Source: Larimichthys crocea (Eukaryota > Chordata > Actinopteri > Sciaenidae). Taken from it: a stretch of DNA of 64,000 bases. The position numbers were made by a program, and so were the translations under genes. The stretch is from assembly GCF_000972845.2 (NCBI RefSeq), contig NC_040018.1, positions 4,427,022 to 4,491,021 of the forward strand. The letters are read 5' to 3'. Positions within the stretch are counted from its first letter, which is position 1. Each line of letters begins with the position of its first letter. Shown here one piece after another: positions 12,501-24,500 of the stretch. The notes beneath the pieces are model-generated. The model searched no databases and was not told the origin of the DNA. It saw only the letters and a list, made by a program, of their open reading frames with translations.

Positions 12501-15500
12501 AGTCGATTCAAACACTGAAGTTAATTCTCACATTGAATACATCCAACATAAACCTTTTGTTCATATGTTTCGTAAAACTTGTTTCTTAAACAGTTTTTAG
12601 GTCCTTACATCTTTTCAAATCCATCCATCCATTTTGATTAACATGCCTTGAATCAGAGCCAGTTTGTTAGCCGTGTGTGACTTGCAGCTCTCTCTCTCTC
12701 TGTCTCTCTCTTTCTCTCTCTCTCCCCCTGTGTGCAGATGTGTGACTGAGAGGCTGGTGTGCAGAAGTGTGCAAACCCCTCAGATTAGCAGTTGTGTATT
12801 TGGAAAACAAGCACACAATATTGATATCTGTGAATGTAAAAAAAAAAAAGAAAGTTGATTATATGAAGACTGTGATGCCAAAGCAAAATGCTGCTGATGT
12901 GAGAGTCACTGAAAATACTTGCACTTAACACTGAATCACTAAAAATAAATCGGTCCCAAAGGAGGGTCTGATTTATTTACTTTCACAAAATTGTCGTAGG
13001 TTAATTAGACGTTAGGTATATTTTATTTAGCTTCACTGTGCAAGTATTTTATCTATGTTTTTGAAAAGATCTGCTGTTTTTGTATCTGTCATCACCACTC
13101 CATCGTAACCGCTGGTCGGTCACCATGGATGGTCTTCATGTGTCTTTTAGTGGCTGGATTCTGGAGGTGAAGTCTGGTTTTTGGTCACATTGTTGCATTG
13201 TCTGCGTTTCTCACTGTCTTTCATGTTGAGCATCTCTTTTCTCCTCATATTCCTCTTCTCTCTCTCTCAGTCTCTTATCTTCACTCTCAGTCAGTCTTGC
13301 AAATACTCTTGCACGACTGGCCTTCCATCACCTTGTCAAGACGAACACAAATGTATCCTTTTTTTTATCTCCTTTCTTCAGTAAAATGCAGAATAGAAAA
13401 TGAAAATGATGAAGCAGCAAGGAGCCTCCTTTATTGCACAAACAGATCAGCATATTTTTTTTCACATAGTTAGATCGTTTTTTGGGTGGCACCCATGTGC
13501 TTCATAAAGCTGTCAGCGAAAATTGGACAAAGAGGGAAGTACTGTTGAAAGGAGACAAAGAAAAGAAAGGGAAAGGGCCACGGTGGTGACCCTTCCATCA
13601 TGTGCTGTTCCAGTGTCAGTCACAAAGTTATCATCCCAGGCCTTCATTTGATTCTCCTCGCATCTCTCTTATCCCCTTCCTAGTGTCTGGTTAGGTTGAC
13701 CGTGATCACCCAAAAGCAGATCTTCTCCTCTGAAAATAAGGTTACTCATTTCTCCTCCTGTGGAATGTGTAATGCCCCTGCACGGATATCTTCTCTCTCA
13801 CATTATTTTGCTTGTCACTACTACTTGTCTCCTGTTCTTCAAGACTTTATGAAAAAATGCATAAACAGTGTCACAGAATGTTGCGGATCAGTTTTTTGAT
13901 ACACTGCTTAGCTCTGGCTTGAGCATGACTGAATGTGCGTGCATCTATCTTGGCATCAGTGAGTGTTCTCGTAACCAAAACAAGATATGATGGAGCTAAA
14001 ATCACTTCGACAGAGTTAACATTCATCCAGACCCAGCAACTAAATGTTCCATTATGCTAAGCTAAACACTGACACTTGAGTCTGCAGCAGTTCCCTCCAA
14101 GCAAATCATGCATAGTGACTTACTTCCCTTTGTGCTCCTCCTCTCCAAAATGACACACCCACCACAGGCATCAACATGCACAAATCTGCAGCTGTAGCTT
14201 TATTTGATAAGAGTAAAAATGGGGTAAAACCTGTTGTTAATTATCTCTTTCCTCCCGTTCAACATGCTGCTCTGTAGCAGAGATGCTTAGTAGTAAGAGG
14301 GATTACTATTTAGATCAATTTAGCAAATTGGATCATCCCATGAAATCCCTTTTAAACCAGATTCAAGCAGTCAGTCACTCTGGAACTAAACGTTTTCTCT
14401 CCACAGAGAGGGCAAACGTTTATATAACGTCCCATTTAAATGTAGAAATTGATATCATTCAACTAAATGTTGATGCCAATCGTGGGAGTGGTCCATCACA
14501 ACGCTGTGTTGTTGTCTTTAGATCCACCGCTGTGTTTGTAATTTGTGTCACCGTCACCTGTTCCAGGCCTTGGCCAGTATGAGCTTGAACACCCAACCCA
14601 TCTTGAACCTGGAGAAGTTCCAGGAAGGTCAGGAGATGCCCCTGCTACCGCCTGGACGAGATAAGGCGTCGCCATCCTCCACAGAGTTCAACCCCCTGAT
14701 TTACGGCAATGATGTTGATTCTGTGGATGTAGCCACCAGGCAAGCCATAAATGTTTCTTTGTCCATTTGTCATGTTTTCATTTTATGTATGGAACTCCAA
14801 AAAGGGGAAAAAATAACTCAAGAATTATATTTAGAGATGCACTGATGTGGAATTTCAGGGCTATTAATGATAAGGTAGACTTTATTGATCCCACATCAGG
14901 GAAAAAAACAGCGGCTCACAATGTACGAGGTAGATAAGAAAAACAGTGTCTGTCTTCAGCTGTCCGCTCTCACAAGTTTGAAAACCGTCCAGAGTTTCCA
15001 GCGAGTCTCTGTGATGCTACTCTCTCCAAATTCCCTTTGTAGCCTGGTTAGCACTGTTAGCTTCTACATCTTTATTAGAGAGAGAGAGAGAGATCTTACA
15101 TTTCCTGTGATAACAGATGGTACACCTGGTTCGTACCTTCTTTTCCACTCTGGGCGCTTAGATCCAGTTCTGCGTCCCTGTCATCTTCTCCTCACTTCAG
15201 CATGGATCTCCGGTCTTTCCACAGAGAGTGTGCTAGCCTTGCCTAGTGCTAACAGCTGTTCGAGAGCAGTAGCTTTTTTTAATCACCCAGATGTGTGCAT
15301 GAAGTTGTCAGAAATATAACTTGTAAATATGTAGACAGAAATATTAAGCTAAACTAACTTTTTTTCCCCTCATTCAGGGTCGCCATGGTGCGGTTCTTCA
15401 ACTCCCCAAATGTCCTCCAGGGGTTCCAGATGCACACTCGCACCTTGCGCCTCTTCCCCCGGCCCGTGGTGGCTTTTCAGTCCTCCTCTTTTCTCGCATC

Positions 15501-18500
15501 TCGTCCACGACGCTCCAGCTTCGCAGATAAACTTTCTCACACCCAGGCAGTGGAGTTTTATGGAGAATGGGCTCTCAATCCTACCAACCTCGCCTTTCAG
15601 AGGATACATAACAGTAAGACTCGGTTAAGATGATGGCAGTCTCTATCTTGATCAATATGCACTATAAGAAATGTGTGAAAGTCTGTATGCTTCTATTTCA
15701 GATGTGTTTGATCCCTCTCTAATCGGTGACAAGCCCAAGTGGTATGCTCACCAGCTACAGCCGGTGCTCTACAGAGTGTATGATGGAAGCTCCCAGCTGG
15801 TTGAAGCTATGGCTGGTCCCTTGGAGGACGAGGGCAATGAGTCAGACCCCACAGACAGGTGAGACATTCCAGCCTAACGATCCAGTTTAATCCGTTTAGT
15901 TGAGTTCTTGGTTTATTTTAGTACTTACTGCAGGTAGGTGGCAGGTGATAATACATTTCATTTGTTGCAGTGGTAGTGACAGCGAGGCATACGACGACTC
16001 CAGCTCGTCCTATTCCTCACTTGGAGACCTTGTGAGCGAGATGATCCAAGGTGACATCCAGGGAGACACCCCAAGTAAGTCGTCGGTTCATTACAAAATG
16101 TGCGTTGATCACATGCGTACACTTTCCTTCTTTGTAATCTTCTGAATTGACGTGTTAGGCTTGGACCCGCCTACCCACGCTGCACTGGGAGACGCCAGTG
16201 AGGTTGAGTTTCAAGACTTCGAGGACTTCAGGGAATGTCATGGCTCAGAGGGTCCACCCAGCGGGGACGGACCTGCCGAACCCTCCGATGGACAACCTCT
16301 TCGCTCAAGCTCCAGCACAACCGCAAGCTCGAGTCCCAGTACAGTCATCCAGGGAGTCAACCATGTGTGTGATCATTCTAATGAGTGGAAAACTTAATTT
16401 TGTAGAAACTCTGAGGAGACATTTACATATTTTCCTTTAACCTGTGTGCTCATTTGTCTAGGATCAGGGTGAAGCTCCTGAAATTGAAGCATCAGCAAGT
16501 GCCACTTTACAGAACCCTGTCCCTGCTTTGGGCAGTCAGCCATTCCTCAGACCTCCAGCTGATCCTGGCCTGGTGGACCCAGTCAACAAAAAGCAAGAGT
16601 ATGACAACCCATACTTTGAGCCTCAGTACGGCTTCCCCTCAGAGGATGACCCGGATGCAGAGGAGCAAGTGGAGTCATACACGCCTCGATTCAACCAGAA
16701 CCTCAATGGCAACAAGTGTGTTAAACTTGTTATCACTTGAATGAATGTGTTCATCATTCAAATGGGCTCTCTGACCAAACCATGCAATGTTCTCTGTCAT
16801 AACCCAGCATGTCCAATTAATCTCTCCATTCATGGTGGTCTTGAATCTTTGGTGTTGTGATGTGGTATGAACGTTGAGAGTTTCTCATACAGTATACATA
16901 TCTTCCTGTGTCTACCACGGTTAATGTCTTTTTGTTAATTACTTTAGGGCACAGCGTCCTTTACGTCCCAGCAGCCTGAGGCTCCCAGGAGAGTCTGACG
17001 GAGAGGGAGACTCTCGTAACAGCTCGCCAAACTCCACCATATCCAACAGCAGCAATGATGGATTCGGAGGACTAATGTCCTTTGCCAGTGAGAACATTTG
17101 AATTGCATTTGGTTTCTTTTCAGTTAAGTCAAAACTGTAAAACATGGAAAGTGGGCAGATTATGTGGGTGATGATGAATTGGAGCACCAAAAGCACTTGT
17201 CAGGCCCAATTCACCAATTCTTGAAGACTTTACGCCCAATTTAAGCTTGAATATGCCCACTCATGCCCTCAAATCCAGAGTGTGGAGTGTGAAATGGTGT
17301 TGCCTTTTCATGCAGTGTAGAGGACAGAATTACTTGATCTGCAACAAAGAGCTAGCATAGACTGTGACTAAAATCAGTGTATCGCGATATAGACACATAA
17401 AAACAGATTTAGTTTAAGCTTGCGCTTTAGGACAGTTGTAATCTATTACTAATTAAATCACTACGTGTATGTAAAGGGGTTACTTTTGTGACAAACATAT
17501 AGAGAGTTGTGTGCTGATTTAGTTCCACTAAGTTACTGTGAAAGGTTTTAGTGTCTTTTAGCTCATTGTTTTGGTTCATTCTAACCGGTCAGTTTTCTTT
17601 TAGCAAAAAAAAACAACAGACAGCAAACAGGCCCTTTAGCTGCTAATAGCTTTACTAGCTGGTGAACATAGTGAAGCCATTAGCAGGTAAAGAGTTAAAT
17701 ATATACAGCAAATATAAAATACATACCGGTATACAGTACTCAGAAGTTAGTAGATTACGACTAAAAGGAGAGTGAGTGTTGGAACATCAGATGTTGTTTC
17801 CACTGTCCAAAGTTGCAAAAAAATCAGGTTTAATTCAGAGGTTAGGTTTTGTTTAAAATGAAAGCTTCTATTATAACGACTGAGTCTGCTCTTATTGTCC
17901 ATCTACATATTTAATATGGGTTAGTTTGACAACTTATTTTTCTGTAGCTCAGTCAGTTCTATCACTGTTTTGATGAAAATAAACATGCTTCTCTTTTTTT
18001 TTTATTTTTTAGTGCTTGATCGTCTAAATTTTATTCCTGTTTTTTTTGTTTTGTTTCAGGCAATCTTTACAAAAACCACGGCACCAGTTTCAGTCTGTCC
18101 AATCTTGCCCTTCCCAACAAGGCGGCGAGGGACAAAGCAACGCCTTTCCCCAGCCTAAAAGGTAGAACAGCACAGCTAACCCGATCACTTTCACAAGACT
18201 GTCCGTTTAACGTCTTCATGTGGTGTTTTTGTTTGTCTGTCTCAGTTGTTCAGTGTTTCAGAGGTAATGAAAAAAAAAAGTTAAATGTTCTGTTGATGAC
18301 GTAACAGGTACAGTAGTGAGAGAAGGGCGATACCTCTGACCCACTCTTTCAATATATTTTGTTTAAATCATTCATGTTTGCAGCCATGTACCTTCTTGTT
18401 AAGTATTCTTAATTTATATTTTAACATACTAATTTACATTATACACCAAAACCATTTTGAATCCCTTCTTTTAATATATATAAAATTCTAATAATTATTA

Positions 18501-21500
18501 ACCCCTAACTCGTCATAATCACGCTTTTGGCCGGCACTGCTTACCAACTAAAAACCATAATTAATGTTCACTAAACAGAAAAGCGTAGTATTTTTATTAA
18601 CTTTACTCTGACCTCATTCATTTACTGACTGTCCCTTTCTGCCTTTTTGTTGTCATTTCTTTTTCTAAATGTTATGTTGGTGTAAAAAAAAAAAAAAAGA
18701 ATATTTCAATATTGAATTTGAGGAGGAAGTGGAGCAAGCAGGTTTGTTTTTTTTTAAATATAGCCTGACTTTCTTCCCACTGGTTTGCCAAACAGATATG
18801 GCACTATTTTAAAGGAGAATATTGAGGATGTATCAAACAATGTTTTTCTCTCACGAGTAATGGGAAAATCCACCCGAAAACAGACTTCACATTTGTTGTT
18901 GCCATGGTCACAGTTTGCTCTTCGTTTGTAGAGATGAGCAACTCTTTCTCACGTGCAGTTTTTCTCAGACTATTAATAAATTGCAATTATTAATTAAGCA
19001 TGTTTGGAGCGGTTTACACGTCACATGTGCACCGTGGTGTCATTTGAAATGTGGTACGGCAGGTCTTTTTTCAAATAGAACAAAGAAAGAGGAAGCAATT
19101 CAAACCAGCTGCTCGATTATAAGGTTTCATGGGTAGTTGCACAGTTACACATGAATGGAGACCTAGACATAACAAAATTATTCCAAGCACAGTCGCAGCT
19201 GATGCTCTTATTCGGCTGTTTATTAAAGTCTTAACTGTTAGAAGACTGCTCTTAAATTGGCTAATAATTTAATATGAATTCTGTTTAGGCTGGATTTTAA
19301 TTTCAGATGAGAGAAAAACCAGGCGAAGCATGGTTATTTAACTCAATAGCTCCACTCCACGTGGAATAGCTGCCATAGAAAATGTTCTGTTCCTTTTGAT
19401 TATGATGTGTTTTGTCTTTGTCGTTCAGATGACCCCGACAGCCCGGGTATGTTCATGTGTGGTGTGATAGTTTGTTAGTCAGGGGGGTTAACCCCTGACT
19501 AGGCTTTACCCTTGAAGTGACCTTTCCCTACCTATCTTACACCCTGTTCCTCAGCATAGGACTAAGATAGAAGACACACCTCTTTAAAGTCATTTGTGTA
19601 TCTCCATGCCTCCCCCTTCGTTCCTTTGCCATTCCTCTGTGTGTGACTGCTGGGAGTCTTTTTGATGCACTATGACGTGCACATTTTCCTTTCCGTGACT
19701 ACAGACTGCACATCCTTACTACTACAAGAAGTAATGTTTTGATGCTAGTTACAGTTATATCTCTGGGTGATGTCCTCAGTGAATGAACTTTTTTTGCTGC
19801 CTCCCGACTCTCATGTGTGTTTTTCTTTATTTTTTTGCCTTGCTTGCTTGTGTGGTGGCTCCCATTATCGAGTGTTTCCTTCCCCCTTTCTGAGGTCACT
19901 CACTAAAGGTCGCAGGTTTTCTTACGAAGTATTTTACTGTGTGTCATGATTATCTTTTGTGTCTTTGTGCTCAAACCAAGATTTCTACCTCACATCATGC
20001 ACAAATTGTAAAGAAACGACTCCATTCATTGGTCTAGATTTGCATTTTTCATTGTCGAACTGGCATTATTCACATGGCCCTTCAGTATATACAACAAAGT
20101 ATGAGCTACACACAGCTCCTACTTGGTACAGTAAATGTTGAATGTGTGTGCAAACACATGGCATATTATCAAACACTTCCAGGGTCGAAACCATCATCAG
20201 TACATATTGTCTTCTTCTCTATTCTGTCTTGCCCCTTTCTCTTTTACTTTTGATTTTCTTTGTTTTGGCGCCATGTTGAGTGTGCATGTCTGTTGTGTTA
20301 TGGGTTGATGTTCAGACTGGTTGTGTCTGGGCCGGTGTCCCTCTCTCGGTCCACCTTTTTCGCGGCACTAATTCTGGGTTTTGTGTGCAGTATTTGGGCT
20401 AAATTCTCTAATGGAGATTATAACAGAGGCCGGCCCGGGGAGCGGAGAAGGTGGGTTCTGCCCTTTTTAATCGAGTGAGCTGCATGCTTCTCCAAGCCAG
20501 TCAACTACATCTCCTAGCATTCTCCCCCTTTGTCTATCCTCATTTCAGTCACCGTGTGTGTCATCAAAGATCCAGTGGAGCATTAAGTGTGTTGTCTTGT
20601 CACACCACCATTCATAGTGACTGTTCTCCTTCTTCAGACTAACTCTTTATTTCACTGTGATTAGCTTTCTTTATTAAACTAGGCTCATCACAAGCGAGTT
20701 TCAAAGGTCTTAGGAGAAAAAGTATATTTAGGAAACAATACGGTACATAACAGATACAGAATAACAACAGAACAGATTGAGCTAATCTACCAGCATCCAT
20801 TGTTTGTCAGAGTTTTCTCGTCCTTTATGCTCCCACAGAGTACAAATGGGGTTGGGCTCAATCATACTGTAATCGTGTTGTGCTCAAAAAGCAGTGACTA
20901 CAGTAAAATTATGATGATTTCAGCCTAACCGGTGAAACATTAGCTAAATGTAGGCTTTTATAAGGTTGTCTATATTGTTGTCTTCCATCTTGATAAGTAC
21001 AGCCTGGCAGATAAGTAAAGTTTGTGCCAACATTACTAGGGTTTTTTTTCTACGGCTATCACCGTTGAACTGTCTCAAGAGGCTTTGAATATTTGTTGGT
21101 TTAATAGTAGTGAAACATAATTAGTCTGCCAAAAGCAGTGGGAAGTATAAAATATATGAGATTGAAGTACAAACATTAATCTTTTTTTAATTAAAGATTT
21201 CATCTTTTCAATCTCCCTTGAAATGTCCCTTCACTTATACTGTGAGGTTTGTCTGGTAGTGTAATATTCATGAGGCAGTTGACCGTTTTTTATGTCTTTC
21301 TGTTTAAACAGAAAGATTTCATTAATCCCCCGAGTGGACGACAACAAACGATGAGTCAGACAGCTCACAACAGACAACAATACAAGACATAATAGCGCAA
21401 CAGTAGTAACACCAACACATGAGGGCATTAACGGAGCTCAGGAGGCCGTCTAGGCACTAAATTTAAAAACAGGATATTAATACAGTCAGTCACTTAATGA

Positions 21501-24500
21501 ATTAATAAAAAGTAGACCATTAGTGATTCACCTAAAAACAGGGGACAGGCTGTAAATGTTAAATAAATCCTTAAATGAACAAAGGCGCATAGGAAATGTA
21601 TAAAAGAAGATATTGAAATGTTTCACAGCTATGGGCACAGAAGACGTGAAGCAGCTTGGCATCCTAAATCAGACACTGTGTAGATAAGCGTATCCGAAAT
21701 CCATCTGACAAACACTCATCAAAACTAGTCATCCAGTCCTCGTCTGTGATGGTGTTTTTTGGGGGGGGCGGGGGGGTCCATCTGCAGAGCTGCCATCGTG
21801 TCATAATGCAGAATCATAAATGGCGACCGCCCCATTTAAAATCTTAAATCACTTCATTAAGCTCGACAAACTTAATAGAAGACTTACACATCATAACAGT
21901 TCATTTACTGAGTTTGCCAGCTCCGTCTCCCTGGAGGCTTTTCAGCTTTTTCTTTCTTTGTACCTGCAGGTTTACAATTAGGTTTGTGTTTCGGTGTAAA
22001 TGGTTTCCTATCCATCAAGTTGACCAAACAATCTTAAGTTGTGCTGGCGTGCAGAGCAACAACAGAAATGATTAGGTTTTAGTCCATTAGAGAACTTAAT
22101 TAGGCTCGCTCCATCCAGACAGGTATTTGAAGCCTCAGGCAATACTAGAATCACATACAAGCTCTCTGGTTTCTAAAAAGTTCTAATCCCCTTAAACAAT
22201 GTTAACATTAAACTACGTTATGAAGTTGTATTTGTGATATTTCATTTTTATAACTGTGACTGTGAATGACTGTCTGATAGTCCGCTGGATTTATTAATGT
22301 CAGTTTCAACCCGGCTGCATAAAACGAGACTGTTGTCGACTTGTGTGCTGGTGATCTGTTGCAGTTCGGATCATTTAACAGCGTTTTCGAGCTTTGTTTG
22401 CACACTGACCTGTTTGTGCGGTTGCATTTAAGTGTTTGTTGGCTCAGACATTCAGGCTTCACTACAATCTCTCCCCTTGTAACTCAGGTTGAAAAATCAT
22501 TTGACCCCTAAAGTCAAGGACCATTTAAAAAAAGAAAAAAAAGCTGCAGCCTCAAAGTATCCTCCACTGACATGCCTCCAGGCACTTCTAGCCACTGTAA
22601 AAAGCCATAGTTGGTCTGAAGTCTAGCCAAGACCTGCAGGCAGTCTGACAAAACATATTGACGAAAGCATCCAGCCAAAGACTCCACTGGAGTTACCAAC
22701 AAACTTTTTCATTTAACCTGAGATATATGTGGCTGTATTCATGGTGCACAAAATCCATTAGCTGTCTCTGCTGTCTTCCTGCAGTATTTTTTTTTTTTTT
22801 TATCATACTCATAAAAAGTCTTTGGGTTCCAAGTGCTGTTTCTATTGCAATCACTTTTAGAATAAATCATAAAGAAAACCTAACAGCTGAAAGATTCTGC
22901 TTGTGCAATCAATGTAAAAGCTGATTTCTTGTCCCCACGACACCCCAGCAAACGATAATAAACAATAGATCCCCGCTGTCGCAGAACAGTGACAGTAAAG
23001 CAGCCTGTAATGACAGATGTCAGATCAGAAAAGCTTTCTGTCCTCGTCTTTTTGGAGAGCGCTCCACCCCCGTCCTTTCATGGCTTTTAGAAACAGAATC
23101 AGCAAGTCACAAGTCTGTTTTTCTTTTCTAGCTCATTACAGTGTAGATCCGTAGAACTGGGGATTAGTGTATTGTGCTGCAGTGAAAGTGAAATTGTCAG
23201 ACTTGCTGAAGCTTGTTGGGCATGCTCTCTAACTGTGACCCAACTCGAACCTGATTATCAGAATCACTTTTAATCGCCAGGGTTGTGTACACATGCAGAA
23301 ATCTGACTCCGGTGTGAGTGCAAAGGATGCTGAAATACACATGATTCATGTAGTTTGTTGGATGTCTGAGACTCAGGGTTACTGCACAGGATTGTTCATG
23401 ACACTGTTTACTTGTTTTACTATTAATCAGCTGAATGATGGTGGTATAAAATTGGATCAGGAGCTACTCAGGAAGGAGCCATATTAGGCTGACTAAAGGA
23501 GTATCAGACTGTAATTCATCTCAGAGTTTAATCAGGTACCAATACACTACATCTACAAGTGCAAGTGACTTTGGCAGACACCGTACAGACATCAGATTTC
23601 TGCCAGATCGATTGTCGTTTGTTGTGCAGTCGGATGGGGGAACACCTGATTAATTGCCTGAATGATCAACGACCTGGCTGTTGGGTTTCCGGACTGTCGG
23701 AAATTTCGCTCGGCTGTCTTAAAATTCCAGATTTCCTGATTACCTCGCGGCTGCCAAACTGTTACAGACACTAGTGAGCTTAGTTTAATATGACTGGAGG
23801 AGTATTTTACACGATGTGTGACATACAGTATCTGTGATACAGACTCCATACTGTCTGCATCTTCTCACTGTCTGTCGCTCCACGCATTTTTAATGTTTTT
23901 CCTCTTACTTTCCATTTATTAAAAAGTAATGCTGCCTTTCTCTGTCAATATTGTTGAGTAAACAGTGGTCTTACTTTAATAAACTCACTAAGGGTTCTGG
24001 GTTTACATTGAGTGTTAGTACCATCGTACGATGTGAGTCTAAGAGGTTGCATGAAAGGCAGATCAAAACTTGCATCATTTATAAAAATCTGCATTCTCTG
24101 CCCAGCTTCAGATGGAATAAAAAGATTCACATCAGGGGAATTTATTTTGTCTGAGATGGGTGTGACATCTTTGAGATTATTAAGAGCAGTGTAAAAAAAT
24201 CTCAGACATCTTTCAAGTATAAAAACAGGGACACTCATTAATAAGCAGCATCCAAACCTCCGTGCTTTGGACTCAAATGGATGAAGTCTGGGTCATATAT
24301 TTTCATTTGAGTCAGTTGAATGACTTGCCTAAATATTTAATATTTTTATTCTAAGATAATGATAAAATGATTGACCCAACCCCCACAAGTGGTTCACTCG
24401 CAGATGCCAAGCATCACAGCACATCACAGCACTGCAGTGACATTTTAAAAACGAGTCAGCTTGTGATGTCATAGCGTAGCTCACTCTCCTTGCCATCCAC

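Larger units (their letters stand above)
10987..14566 (+). other. MADD: MADD intron 6
   Basis: A 3.6 kb intron with no exon that I can support. It contains a MITE-like element (about 12046-12452), a CT microsatellite (about 12689-12725) and AT-rich unique sequence. A block near 11670-11910 has weak similarity to the 6175-6655 repeat. Confidence 0.75.
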
